Shown here in pieces: positions 50,969 through 61,076 of a DNA stretch of 64,000 nucleotides. Where the stretch lies: positions 2,604,001 through 2,668,000 of the forward strand of contig OZ242020.1 in NCBI GenBank assembly GCA_965204875.1. Direction: 5' to 3'. The notes below the pieces were generated by a model that was not told where the DNA came from, did not search any database, and was given only the letters and a program-made list of their open reading frames with translations. The DNA is from Aldehydirespirator sp965204875. GTDB taxonomy: Bacteria; Actinomycetota; Acidimicrobiia; Acidimicrobiales; Aldehydirespiratoraceae. Positions within the stretch are counted from its first letter, which is position 1, and each line of letters starts with the position of its first letter. A program made the translations under genes and the position numbers.

Positions 50969-51748
50969 ATGGCCGAGAAATACCTGGACCCGCTCAACGA
51001 TGCCGTGGACGCGGTGGTGGCGACGCTGCGCGACTGCGACGACTGGGGGCCGTCGGGTGCCCGGGCGGGACAGTACGGCTTCGACCTCGCGGCTGATGCA
51101 GCGGCGCTGGAGGTGCTGCTGGACGAAGGGCTGCGAGTGCTCAGCGAGGAGAGCGGGCTGAGCGGAGGTGACCGTGACGGGCCGGTGGCCGTGCTCGACC
51201 CAGTGGACGGCTCGACCAACGCCTCGCGGGGCATCCGCTACTTCGCCACCAGCATCTGCGTGGTGGACCAGGGGATCCCGGTCGCCGCGGTCGTGCACGA
51301 CCACGGCAGCGGGCAGCGCTTCGAGGCTGTGCGCGGCTCCGGCGCCTGCCGCGACTACAGCTTGCTGGCGCCGCGCGCGGCCGTGCCGCTGGCGCAGGCC
51401 GTGGTGGGCATCAACGGATGGCCGCCGGGGCGGGGCGGGTGGGCCCAGTTCCGAGAGCTGGGCGCGGCCGCACTCGAGCTGTGTGCGGTGGCCGACGGGC
51501 GGCTCGACGGCTACGTCGACTTCTCGGACGGTCTCGCCCCCTGGGACTACCTGGGCGCCCTGCTGGTGTGCGCCGAGGCCGGAGTCGGGATGCGCGACGC
51601 TCAAGGGCGGAGCCTCATCGCGCTCGACCATCAGAGCCGGCGCCTGCCGGTGGCGGCCCCGGAGCCGCTGTTGAGCGAACTCCTGAGCGCCCGCGCCGCG
51701 CTCGTTGCGCAAGCGCCGAGCCAGGGAAGGTCGCAGGTCGGCGCCTAA
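50969..51748 (+). CDS. Inositol monophosphatase-family phosphatase
   Basis: Mg-dependent phosphatase of the IMPase/CysQ/FBPase-like superfamily, 259 residues. Metal-binding motifs: LSEESG (Glu ligand), VAVLDPVDGSTNASRG (DPxDGxTN), and APWDYLGALLVCAEAG (WDxxxGxxL). Substrates could be inositol-1-phosphate, PAP or histidinol phosphate; motifs alone do not decide. The frame extends upstream through the repeat array to GTG 50651, but that part reads as Trp/Cys-rich repeat translation, so ATG 50969 is preferred. Confidence 0.85.
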   Translation: MAEKYLDPLNDAVDAVVATLRDCDDWGPSGARAGQYGFDLAADAAALEVLLDEGLRVLSEESGLSGGDRDGPVAVLDPVDGSTNASRGIRYFATSICVVDQGIPVAAVVHDHGSGQRFEAVRGSGACRDYSLLAPRAAVPLAQAVVGINGWPPGRGGWAQFRELGAAALELCAVADGRLDGYVDFSDGLAPWDYLGALLVCAEAGVGMRDAQGRSLIALDHQSRRLPVAAPEPLLSELLSARAALVAQAPSQGRSQVGA

Positions 51749-51879
51749 CCGCTGAGCGACTGCACTTCATCGAGGGAGGCCGGCGGTTGGCAGCCGGAGG
51801 TTCGGCCACGACCCTCGAGTGCCCGGTCAGCCCAGCCGGTTGACAGAGCGGGCATCGTGGCGGACGCTCTCGCGCCGGG
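51749..51879. other. Short spacer, nothing seen
   Basis: 131 bp between converging genes. No clear hairpin with a T-run and no ORF of note. Confidence 0.5.
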
Positions 51880-52461
51880 TCAGTCCAGCTCGAACGGCGG
51901 GTAGTCGTCGGTCAGCAGCAGCCAGTAGGCGTTGAAGCGCACCTGTACCCGCAGGTATCCCTCGACCATGCGGCGCAGCCCGGCCGGCCAGCGACCGGTG
52001 AAGAGCACCGCGAAGAAACCTATGATCACGCAGATACCCGCGACGATCCACATGATGGCGTAATAGATAAGAGCGGGGATCATCAACACCAGCCGGACCA
52101 GTGTCGTTAGGCGGTTGCGACCTTCCAGCGCGGGCGAGATGCTGACCGTCGTCTCTGAGCCGCCCGGGTCCGCAGCCGTGGTCGTGAAATCGAAAGCCGG
52201 ATATTGGACGGTCAGGAAGTTCGCATAGGCGCCGACACGGGCTCCGTAGCGGATGTACAAGGCCCCGAAGCCTGCGATGCCCGCCGGGAGTCTGCCGGTG
52301 ATCAAGATGGCCAGCCAGGCGATGATCGCCAGTATCTCGGCGACGAGGCCGAGCACGGCGAGCACGATGAAGTGCGGGATCGCCAGCAGCCAGTGCACGA
52401 GGGGGCGCCAGTTGGCCACGCGCTCGGGTGTGTTGATCTGAAGTGTTGCCGGGTATGCCAT
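51880..52461 (-). CDS. DUF4389 membrane protein
   Basis: A 193-residue protein with two copies of the DUF4389 unit. Each has a hydrophobic hairpin (VHWLLAIPHFIVLAVLGLV with AIIAWLAILITGRLP, and LVLMIPALIYYAIMWIVAG with IIGFFAVLFTGRWP) followed by GRxPAG and an amphipathic helix ending in aromatic residues (VQYPAFDF, TDDYPPFELD). The result is four transmembrane helices. The role is unknown. ATG 52461 (MAYPATLQI) matches the family start better than the upstream GTG. Confidence 0.85.
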   Translation of the reverse strand: MAYPATLQINTPERVANWRPLVHWLLAIPHFIVLAVLGLVAEILAIIAWLAILITGRLPAGIAGFGALYIRYGARVGAYANFLTVQYPAFDFTTTAADPGGSETTVSISPALEGRNRLTTLVRLVLMIPALIYYAIMWIVAGICVIIGFFAVLFTGRWPAGLRRMVEGYLRVQVRFNAYWLLLTDDYPPFELD

Positions 52462-52535
52462 GCGCGCGACGGTAGTGATCGAGCGGGCAGTCCGCAAGCG
52501 GCGGTGGATCGCGCGGTGGTTAGGCTCGGGTGTGC

Positions 52536-52610
52536 GGGCGTGTAGCTCAGATGGTTTAGAGCGCTTCCCTTACAAGGAAGAGGCCGGGGGTTCGAGTCCC
52601 TCCGCGCCCA
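52536..52610 (+). tRNA. tRNA-Val (TAC)
   Basis: Acceptor GGGCGTG pairs with CGCGCCC, anticodon arm CTTCC-CTTACAA-GGAAG gives TAC, T-arm GGGGGTTCGAGTCCCTC. CCA is not encoded. The next gene's ATG follows after two bases. Confidence 0.95.
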
Positions 52611-52612
52611 CT

Positions 52613-53386
52613 ATGGCCGTGCCCTACGTGACAGCGGTGAGCGACGGGATCGCCGAGCTCGAGCTTCACAACCCGCCCGTGAACGCCCTCGGTGTGGACG
52701 CCCAGTTCGCGCTGGCCGCGGAGATCGAGGCGCTCGGTGGCAGAGACGACGTGCGGGTGATCGTCATCGCGGCGCGAGGCAAGGGGTTCTGCGCCGGCAT
52801 CGACGTGAAGGAGGTCGCCGCGGATCCGAGTCGCATCGTCGATGCCAACAGGGCCAACTACGACACCTTCGCAGCAGTTCACCTCAACCCCAAGCCGGTC
52901 ATAGCCGCCGTTCACGGCTACGTCCTCGGGGGCGGCATCGGCATCGCCGGATCGGCCGACCTGGTGGTGGCGGCCCGGGACGCCTACTTCGGCGTGCCCG
53001 AGATCGACCGGGGCGCCATGGGCATGGGTGCCCACCTGCAGCGCATGTTCGGCGTGCAGAAGACCCGGTACATGTACTTCACGGGCGACACCGTCGACGC
53101 GGCCGAGGCATACCGGCTCGGTGCGGTCGAGCGGGTCGTGGACTCCGAGCAGCTGCGCCCCGCCGCCCGCGAGATCGCGGCGCGCATGGCGGCCAAGTCG
53201 CCCGCCATGATGCGCATCGCCAAGAGGTCGCTCACCGGGGTGGAGGACGGCAGCCTCGAGGACAAGTACCGCTGGGAGCAGGGGTTCACCTTCGAGGCAT
53301 ACATGCTCCGCGACTCCGCCGAGGCCCGCCGCGCCTTCATCGAGCGCCGCAACCCCGACTTCGCAGACCCGGAGGCCGAGCCTTAA
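52613..53386 (+). CDS. Enoyl-CoA hydratase family protein, EchA20-like
   Basis: Crotonase-fold protein of 257 residues. Oxyanion-hole segments AARGKGFCAGIDVKEVAADPSRIVDANR and AVHGYVLGGGIGIAGSADLVVAARDAYFGVPEIDRGAMG, and a C-terminal YRWEQGFTFE. The spacing and wording of GFCAGIDVKE, IDANRxxxxxF, GGGIGxxGxxD and RxEQGFTFE resemble mycobacterial EchA20, the hydrolase that opens ring D-derived acyl-CoA in sterol degradation. This function is inferred from resemblance only. It starts two bases after tRNA-Val. Confidence 0.82.
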   Translation: MAVPYVTAVSDGIAELELHNPPVNALGVDAQFALAAEIEALGGRDDVRVIVIAARGKGFCAGIDVKEVAADPSRIVDANRANYDTFAAVHLNPKPVIAAVHGYVLGGGIGIAGSADLVVAARDAYFGVPEIDRGAMGMGAHLQRMFGVQKTRYMYFTGDTVDAAEAYRLGAVERVVDSEQLRPAAREIAARMAAKSPAMMRIAKRSLTGVEDGSLEDKYRWEQGFTFEAYMLRDSAEARRAFIERRNPDFADPEAEP

Positions 53387-53513
53387 CGGGACCGTGGCCC
53401 GAGCGGTACCGTGAGCGCAGCGAGCGGTGAGCGGGACATCCGCAAGGGGTCGTCCACGGGTGATCGGGCTAGTGTTCCCGTGCCATTGGACACCATGACG
53501 AAGGGAACTGGCG

Positions 53514-54878
53514 ATGGCCGATGACTACTACCGCGTGACGCTTCCGGAATCGGAGATGCCCACGCAGTGGTACAACGTGATACCCGACCTGCCCGCGCCG
53601 CCGCCACCGCCGCTGCACCCGGGCACGCTGGAGCCCGCCGGCCCCGACGACCTCGCGCCGCTGTTCCCGATGGGTCTGATCGGCCAGGAGGTCACCGGCG
53701 ACTCCTTCGTCGACATTCCCGGAGAGGTGATCGACGTGCTGCGGCTGTGGCGTCCCAGCCCCCTGTTCCGGGCGCGTCGCCTCGAGAAGGCCCTCGACAC
53801 GCCGGCCAAGATCTTCTACAAGTACGAGGGGGTGAGCCCGGCCGGCTCCCACAAGCCCAACACGGCCGTGCCCCAGGCGTACTACAACCACGCCGAGGGC
53901 GTCACCAAGCTCACCACCGAGACGGGTGCGGGCCAGTGGGGCAGCGCGCTGGCCTTCGCCTGCGCCCAGTTCGGCATGGAGTGCGAGGTCTGGCAGGTGG
54001 CCGCCTCCTACCGGCAGAAGCCCTACCGCAAGACGATGATGGAGCTCTGGGGCGCCACCGTGCACCCCAGCCCGTCGCCGGTCACCGACTACGGCCGCGG
54101 CCTGCTGGCCGAGGACCCCGACCATCCCGGATCGCTCGGCATCGCCATCTCCGAGGCCATCTCGGTGGCGGCCGCCGACCCTGCGGTGCGCTACTCGCTG
54201 GGCAGCGTGCTCAACCACGTGATCCTGCACCAGACGATCATCGGCGAGGAGGCCCTGCGCCAGATGGCGATGGTCGGCGAGACCCCCGACGTGCTGGTGG
54301 GCTGCACCGGAGGAGGCTCCAACTTCGGCGGGCTGGCCCTGCCGTTCCTGCGCGAGAAGCTGGCCGGCAGGATGTCGCCGGTGATCCGCTGCGTGGAGCC
54401 GGCCGCCTGCCCGACGCTCACCAAGGGCGAGTACCGCTACGACTTCGGGGACACGGCCCGCACCACGCCGCTGCTGAAGATGCACACGCTGGGCCACGGG
54501 TTCATCCCCGAACCGATCCACGCCGGCGGGCTGCGCTACCACGGGATGTCCCCGCTGGTCTCGCACATCTACGAGCTTGGCCTCACCGAGGCGGTGGCCA
54601 TCGGCCAGACGGAGTGCTTCGCGGCCGCGCTGCAGTTCGCGCGCGCCGAGGGCATAGTGCCCGCGCCCGAGCCGACCCACGCCATCGCCGCCGCCGCCCG
54701 AGAGGCTCTGGCTTGCCGGGAGTCCGGAGAGTCCAAGACCATCCTCACCGCCCTGTGCGGGCACGGGCACCTCGACCTGTCCGCCTACGAGGACTACATC
54801 TCCGGCGCCGTGGCCGACTTCGACCCGTCCGACGAGGCTCTGGCGGAGTCGATGCAAGCCGTCCCGGCCCTGGCCTAG
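53514..54878 (+). CDS. trpB2: TrpB2-type tryptophan synthase beta-like PLP enzyme
   Basis: PLP-dependent beta-replacement enzyme of 454 residues. The PLP lysine is K114 in GSHKPNTA; ETGAGQWG, the Gly-rich phosphate loop CTGGGSNFGGL and the C-terminal LCGHGHLDLSAYEDY are TrpB2 markers. The 60-residue N-terminal extension (WYNVIPDLPAPPPPPLHPGT) is typical of TrpB2, which is longer than TrpB1. No trpA is adjacent, as usual for TrpB2, which can make tryptophan from indole and serine (or phosphoserine). ATG 53514. Confidence 0.92.
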   Translation: MADDYYRVTLPESEMPTQWYNVIPDLPAPPPPPLHPGTLEPAGPDDLAPLFPMGLIGQEVTGDSFVDIPGEVIDVLRLWRPSPLFRARRLEKALDTPAKIFYKYEGVSPAGSHKPNTAVPQAYYNHAEGVTKLTTETGAGQWGSALAFACAQFGMECEVWQVAASYRQKPYRKTMMELWGATVHPSPSPVTDYGRGLLAEDPDHPGSLGIAISEAISVAAADPAVRYSLGSVLNHVILHQTIIGEEALRQMAMVGETPDVLVGCTGGGSNFGGLALPFLREKLAGRMSPVIRCVEPAACPTLTKGEYRYDFGDTARTTPLLKMHTLGHGFIPEPIHAGGLRYHGMSPLVSHIYELGLTEAVAIGQTECFAAALQFARAEGIVPAPEPTHAIAAAAREALACRESGESKTILTALCGHGHLDLSAYEDYISGAVADFDPSDEALAESMQAVPALA

Positions 54879-55122
54879 ACCCTGCGCTACGAATAGGGGT
54901 ATAGGTCGCAGGGTCGAGCGGGCCCCGATACCAAGCCGAGCCATCAAACCTGGCCTAGAGCCTGCGCCACCCCCGGATCGCCGGTGCTGGATCGGCAGGG
55001 TCCGTCGCCCTGTCCGACGTGATGGACGTTGTGAATGTGCAGATCGCCGGTTCTGGATCGGCGGAGTCCGTCACCCGAACGGCCGGCCTAGAGCTTGCGC
55101 TGCGACTGAGGCCGCGGCGGTG
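54872..55122. repeat. Spacer with two interleaved direct repeats
   Basis: Two families alternate. GGCCTAGAGC(C/T)TGCGC occurs near 54872 (as GGCCTAGACCCTGCGC), 54951 and 55084. GATCGCCGGT-x-CTGGATCGGC occurs at about 54976 and 55043. No gene is seen in the 244-bp spacer. Confidence 0.65.
54878..54915 (+). terminator. Stem-loop after trpB2
   Basis: GACCCTGCG (54878-54886) and CGCAGGGTC (54907-54915) are perfect 9-bp inverted arms with a 20-nt loop, beginning on the trpB2 stop codon. There is no T-run, so termination strength is uncertain. Confidence 0.5.
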
Positions 55123-56499
55123 TCAGATCTGCTGCAGTGCCTTGGTGATGTCCACCAGGGCCTCGCGCCCGTCGCCGAAGAGCATCAGGGCGTTGTCGGC
55201 CGCGAACAGCGGGTTGGGGATGCCTGCGAAGCCGGGGCTCAGGCTCCGCTTGATCACCACGACGGCATCGCTGCGGTCCACATCGAGGATGGGCATCCCC
55301 GCTATGGGGCTGGACGGGTCTGTGCGGGCCGCCGGGTTGACCACGTCGTTGGCGCCGATGACGATGGTCACGTCGGTCTGCTCGAAGGTCGGGTTGATGT
55401 CGTCCATCTCGACGAGGTGCTCGTAGCTGATCTCGGCCTCGGCCAGCAGCACGTTCATGTGGCCCGGCATGCGTCCCGCCACCGGGTGGATCCCGAAGAC
55501 GACCTCGACGCCCCGGTCCTGCAGCCGCCGGGACAGGTCGCGCACGGCGTGCTGGGCCTGGGCCACTGCCAGCCCGTAGCCGGGGACTATGGCGACGCGC
55601 TCGGCCGACTCGAGCAGCATGGCCACGTCGTCGGCCGACGTGGAGCGCACCTTGCCCGCGTAGACGTCGTCGGCGCTGGGGCCCGCGGCGCCCGACGGTG
55701 CGGGCGAGAACATCACCGCGAGCATCGACCTGTTCATGGCCGTGCACATGATCTGCGTGAGGATGAGTCCGCTGGCGCCCACCAGCGAGCCGGCGATGAT
55801 CAGCAGCGGGTTGTCGAGCACGAACCCCGCCGCCACCGCGGCCACGCCCGACAGCGAGTTCAGCAGCGCGATCACCACCGGCATGTCGGCGCCTCCGATG
55901 GGTGACACGATCAGCACGCCGAGCAGCGACCCCACAGCCACGAGCAGCCAGAGCCACAGGGCGCGGCCGTCCACCACCATCAAGATCGCCAGGGCGACCG
56001 CGGCCACCGCGGTGGCGGCGCTGACGGCGTGCATGCCGCGGAAGCCCGACCAGCGAAACACCTCGCGGAGCTTGGCGAAGGCGACCAGGCTGCCGGTGAG
56101 CGTGACCGCGCCGATCAACGAGGCCAGAGCCGCCGGGGCGGACATGCGGGCGGTGATGTCGGCGAGGTCGGCGGCCTCGACGTATGAAGCGGCCGCCACC
56201 AGCACCGAGGCGCCTCCGCCGGAGCCGTTGAACAGCGCCACCAGCTCGGGCATGGCCGTCATCGGCACGCGCAGTGCCAGCAGCACTCCCACCGCCCCCC
56301 CGAGCAACAGTCCGGCGATGATCCAGCCGAAGCTGATGATCTCGTTGCCGGCGAGGGTGACCACCACAGCGACGAGCATCCCGGCCGCGCCGAACTGGTT
56401 GCCGCGCACCGCGGTGCGGGGCCTGCTGAGCCGCTTGAGCCCGAGGATGAACAGGATCGCAGCGACCAGGTAGCCGAGCGTGGTCCAGTCGTCCATCAC
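55123..56499 (-). CDS. pntB: NAD(P) transhydrogenase beta subunit
   Basis: Membrane subunit plus NADP(H)-binding domain III of proton-translocating transhydrogenase, 458 residues. About eight hydrophobic helices (residues 8-265) are followed by the soluble domain with VAIVPGYGLAVAQAQ (NADP Rossmann), HPVAGRMPGHMNVLLAEA, GANDVVNPAA and KRSLSPGFAGIPNPLF. It reduces NADP+ with NADH using the proton gradient. It is encoded after pntAb with a 4-nt overlap. Confidence 0.95.
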   Translation of the reverse strand: MMDDWTTLGYLVAAILFILGLKRLSRPRTAVRGNQFGAAGMLVAVVVTLAGNEIISFGWIIAGLLLGGAVGVLLALRVPMTAMPELVALFNGSGGGASVLVAAASYVEAADLADITARMSAPAALASLIGAVTLTGSLVAFAKLREVFRWSGFRGMHAVSAATAVAAVALAILMVVDGRALWLWLLVAVGSLLGVLIVSPIGGADMPVVIALLNSLSGVAAVAAGFVLDNPLLIIAGSLVGASGLILTQIMCTAMNRSMLAVMFSPAPSGAAGPSADDVYAGKVRSTSADDVAMLLESAERVAIVPGYGLAVAQAQHAVRDLSRRLQDRGVEVVFGIHPVAGRMPGHMNVLLAEAEISYEHLVEMDDINPTFEQTDVTIVIGANDVVNPAARTDPSSPIAGMPILDVDRSDAVVVIKRSLSPGFAGIPNPLFAADNALMLFGDGREALVDITKALQQI

Positions 56500-56834
56500 G
56501 AGGCACCCGGTGCGTCGCCCGCACCGCTGGAGCGCTCCTGCCCGCGGCGATCGCGGCGTCGCTTCGTGCCGAACATGTGCAGCATCCGGTGGGTCACCAG
56601 GAAGCCCCCCACGACGTTGATCGTCGCCATGGTCACAGCCGCGAAGCCGAGCACGGCGGTGAAGGTGCGGTGATCGGCCCCCGCCGCGAGCAGGGCGCCG
56701 ACGACCGTGATTCCCGAGATGGCGTTGGACCCCGACATGAGCGGGGTGTGCAGCGTGGGGGGGACCTTCGTGATGAGCTCCACGCCGAGGAACACCGCCA
56801 GCGCGAACAGGGTGAGGGCGACGAGAAACTCCAC
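56496..56834 (-). CDS. pntAb: NAD(P) transhydrogenase alpha subunit, membrane part
   Basis: 112 residues with three hydrophobic segments and the family sequence LITKVPPTLHTPLMSGSNAISGI. The C-terminus carries an unusual basic tail (GTKRRRDRRGQ). It is the middle gene of the three-gene pnt operon, the split arrangement typical of actinobacteria and alphaproteobacteria. Confidence 0.94.
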   Translation of the reverse strand: MEFLVALTLFALAVFLGVELITKVPPTLHTPLMSGSNAISGITVVGALLAAGADHRTFTAVLGFAAVTMATINVVGGFLVTHRMLHMFGTKRRRDRRGQERSSGAGDAPGAS

Positions 56835-56838
56835 AGCC

Positions 56839-58101
<1,263 letters not shown>

Positions 58102-58321
58102 AAGAGGCTAACCGCGGTATAGGCCGTCTCGCTGATCGCGCCTACCGCAGGCGGCTCCAGCGCGAGGCGCACAGCGGCATAGACGCAACGTTTGCGCTGC
58201 CGCTCCCGGCGATCCCAGCGCGAATGCCCTGCCGTGGTCAGGTCCCCAGCCGCGACGACGGCGGGTGAGCGTCTAACCTCGAAGGCGGCCATCAGCAACG
58301 TTCTCCCTCTCGGAGGTGACC

Positions 58322-59890
58322 TTGAGTCCCATCATCCATGCCAGCCCGCTTCCCGATGTAGAGATACCCCTGCAGTCCATCACCGACTGCGTGATGGCGT
58401 CCGCTCAGTCCCGCGCCGATCAGGTGGCGATCACCGACGGCGCCGGGTCGTCCTACACGTTCGCGCAGCTTCACGACACCATCCGCCGGTTGGGCGGCGG
58501 CCTGGCGTCGCGCGGCGTGGGCCCAGGGGTGACCATCGCCATCCTGGCCCCGAACGTGCCCGAGTACGCCGTCGCCTTCCACGGAGCAGCCCTGGCCGGG
58601 GGCACGCTCACCACCGTCAACCCCACCTATAGCGCCGAGGAGATCCGCTTCCAGCTCCAGGACGCCTCGGCGACCTGGCTGGTGACCGTGCCGATGTTCC
58701 TGGAGACGGCCCGGGCCGCGGTGCGGGGCACGAGCGTCACCGAGATCGTCGTGATGGGCCAGGCCGACGGGGCCGTGCCGCTCGCCTCGCTGCTCGGCGA
58801 GCCCATCGACCAGGTGCCGGTCGACTATGCCGAGCACGTGGTCGTGTTGCCCTACTCCTCGGGCACGACCGGGCTGCCCAAGGGGGTGATGCTCACCCAC
58901 CGCAACCTCGTCGCCAACATCGCCCAGATGGAGCACACCTTCGTGCCGTCGGAGGGTGAGGTGGCGCTCGCGGCCCTGCCGTTCTTCCACATCTACGGGC
59001 TGCAGGTGCTCATGAACATGCTGCTCGCCTTCGGGGTGAGGATCGTGACGATGCCCCGCTTCGACATGGTGCGCGCCCTGGAGCTCGTGCAGAGCCAGGG
59101 GGTCACCCGCTTCTTCGCGGTGCCGCCCATGGTGCTGGGACTGGCCCGGCATCCCGCGGTCGACGACTTCGACCTCTCGTCGATCAAGCAGGTCTTCTCG
59201 GGCGCGGCGCCCCTGGGGGCAGACCTGGCGGCGGCCGCGGCGGCGCGGGTCGGCTGCGAGGTGGTGCAGGGCTATGGCATGACCGAGCTGAGCCCCGTCA
59301 GCCACTGCACTCCGGAGGGGCGGTTCCGGCCCGGCACGAGCGGCGTGACCGTGTCCAACACCGAGATCCGCATAGTCGATCCGGCGACGGGGGAGGACTT
59401 GGGCGTCGGCGGACGGGGCGAGCTGCTGGTGCGGGGCCCGCAGGTGATGAGGGGCTATCTCAACAATCCCTCCGCCACTGCCGAGACCCTCGACGCCGAT
59501 GGCTGGCTGCACACCGGCGATGTGGCCGTGATCGATGCCGAGGGCCACGTGTCGATAGTCGACCGCATCAAGGAGCTGATCAAGTACAAGGGCTTCCAGG
59601 TTCCGCCCGCGGAGCTGGAGGCGGTGCTGGTGACGCATCCGGCGGTGGCGGACGCGGCGGTCGTCGGCGTGCCCGACGAGGAGGCGGGCGAGCTTCCCAA
59701 GGCGTTCATCGCGCTTGCGCCCGGTGCCGAGGCGCCCACGCTTGAAGACCTCCAGGCCCACGTGGGAGCGCACCTCGCCACCTACAAGCAGGTGAGGGCC
59801 GTCGAGGTGCTCGAGGCGATTCCCAAGAGCGCCTCAGGCAAGATCCTGCGCCGCGAGTTGCGAGACCGCGAGGTGCCTGTGCGGAGCTGA
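58322..59890 (+). CDS. AMP-dependent acyl-CoA ligase (4-coumarate:CoA ligase-like)
   Basis: Adenylate-forming CoA ligase, 522 residues. Motifs: A3 loop YSSGTTGLPKGVMLTHRN, A5 GYGMTELSP, A7 GWLHTGDV, A8 RIKELIKYKGFQVPPAELE, and A10 lysine in PKSASGKILRREL. The active-site wording matches the 4-coumarate/aryl-acid and medium-chain subgroup. The start is probably TTG 58322, 7 nt after GGAGGTG; GTG 58316 lies inside that site. Substrate is uncertain: an aryl, cinnamoyl-like or fatty acid. Confidence 0.9.
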   Translation: MSPIIHASPLPDVEIPLQSITDCVMASAQSRADQVAITDGAGSSYTFAQLHDTIRRLGGGLASRGVGPGVTIAILAPNVPEYAVAFHGAALAGGTLTTVNPTYSAEEIRFQLQDASATWLVTVPMFLETARAAVRGTSVTEIVVMGQADGAVPLASLLGEPIDQVPVDYAEHVVVLPYSSGTTGLPKGVMLTHRNLVANIAQMEHTFVPSEGEVALAALPFFHIYGLQVLMNMLLAFGVRIVTMPRFDMVRALELVQSQGVTRFFAVPPMVLGLARHPAVDDFDLSSIKQVFSGAAPLGADLAAAAAARVGCEVVQGYGMTELSPVSHCTPEGRFRPGTSGVTVSNTEIRIVDPATGEDLGVGGRGELLVRGPQVMRGYLNNPSATAETLDADGWLHTGDVAVIDAEGHVSIVDRIKELIKYKGFQVPPAELEAVLVTHPAVADAAVVGVPDEEAGELPKAFIALAPGAEAPTLEDLQAHVGAHLATYKQVRAVEVLEAIPKSASGKILRRELRDREVPVRS

Positions 59891-59988
59891 CCGTTGCCGG
59901 CGCGGTTGGGAGCGCTCGCGCCGTGCTTGGCGGCTGTTCAGCGTCTAGAGTTCAGCAGCGAACCGCCACGACAAGGAAGGGCACACAG

Positions 59989-60903
59989 ATGGCAACACCG
60001 CAGCCGGCGATCCTCACAGACCTGCAGAAGTACCAGTGGTACACGCACATGAGCCGTGTCGACGGCGCCGATCTCGGCGTCATCCGGCGGGCGCTGCGCG
60101 ACTGCCGCGCCGACGCCGGCGCGCAGGGCGTCAACCTCGGAATCCTGCTCGGCCCGACGCTCGCCGCCGACCTCGGCATCGAGACCGGCGACGACTTCCA
60201 GCCCTATCCCGGTTACGAGTCCCCCGACGGCTCCAAGGTGGCCAAGGGCACGCAAGAGGAGCTTCTCCTCTGGGTCCACCATGCCGACAAGGACCTCTGC
60301 TGGGAGGTTCAGCACACCTTCAGGCGGGCCGTCGCCGGCCACATGGCCGTCGCGCGCGAGACCCCGACGTTCATCTACAAGAACAGCCTCGACCTCACGG
60401 GCCACATCGACGGCACCGGCAATCCCGAGCCCGAGGACCAGCACGACCGGGCCGTGATCGACGACGGCGACCCCGGTGCGGGCGGGTCTTTCTGCATCGC
60501 CCAGCGCTGGGTGCATGACATGGACTTCTGGGCGAGCCTGTCGCTGGAGCAGGAGGAGAACACCTTCGGGCGCACCAAGGCCGACTCGGTGAAGCTCGAC
60601 GTCCAGGTTCCCGCCTCGCACCTTTCCCATGTCGAGCTGCGCGAGGGCGCCACCGCCGACGAAGCGACCCCGAAGCGGGGCGAGATGGTGCGGCGCTCCA
60701 CTCCCTACGCCTTCCACGATGGCACGGTCGGGCTGTACTTCATGGGCTTCTGCAAGACCCAGGCCCCGATGCGTGAGCGCATGGAGGCCATGTACGGCAT
60801 CAACGGCCAGGTTCCCGACGCCATCACGGACTATTCCACACCGGCGTCGGGCTCCTTCTACTTCGCTCCCTCGCTGGAGGCCCTCGACGCTGCCTTGGGA
60901 TGA
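59989..60903 (+). CDS. Dyp-type peroxidase
   Basis: Haem peroxidase, 304 residues. The GxxDG signature is G138-H-I-D141-G142 in DLTGHIDGTGNPEP, with WVHDMDFW and ASHLSHVEL downstream providing candidate haem-ligand histidines. No Tat signal is present at the N-terminus (MATPQPAILTDLQKY), so it is cytoplasmic or encapsulated. RBS AAGGAAGG precedes ATG 59989. The stop overlaps the next gene's ATG (GGATGACC). Confidence 0.88.
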   Translation: MATPQPAILTDLQKYQWYTHMSRVDGADLGVIRRALRDCRADAGAQGVNLGILLGPTLAADLGIETGDDFQPYPGYESPDGSKVAKGTQEELLLWVHHADKDLCWEVQHTFRRAVAGHMAVARETPTFIYKNSLDLTGHIDGTGNPEPEDQHDRAVIDDGDPGAGGSFCIAQRWVHDMDFWASLSLEQEENTFGRTKADSVKLDVQVPASHLSHVELREGATADEATPKRGEMVRRSTPYAFHDGTVGLYFMGFCKTQAPMRERMEAMYGINGQVPDAITDYSTPASGSFYFAPSLEALDAALG

Positions 60904-61076
60904 CCGCCGCCGCTGTTCCCACCGCTGCGGATGCTGTCGTCACCGCTGGGGCCGCTCCCGTTGCCGGGGCTGTTGCCACAGCGGCTGTTCCCACCGCTGC
61001 GGATGCCCGGCGCGCTGACCGCGGTAACCGCCTTGGGATGATGACCGCCGCGGCCGTTCCCACCGCCGCGGATGCG
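60893..61076 (+). repeat. Triplicated start region of the nucleotidyltransferase gene
   Basis: The junction block CCTTGGGATGACCGCCGC occurs at 60894 and, with one extra codon, at 61031. The coding block GTTCCCACCGC(T/C)GCGGATGC occurs at 60915, 60987 and 61056. The repeat contains the peroxidase stop/start junction itself, so the copy reproduces both. Confidence 0.8.

Noticed and set aside
50624..51712. A 362-codon minus-strand frame opposite the phosphatase
   Set aside because: It has no motifs; the plus-strand frame has all three IMPase metal-binding motifs.
53495..53524. Short ATG frame before trpB2 considered as another duplicated leader
   Set aside because: It overlaps the gene start out of frame but shares no copied sequence with it, unlike the real cases.
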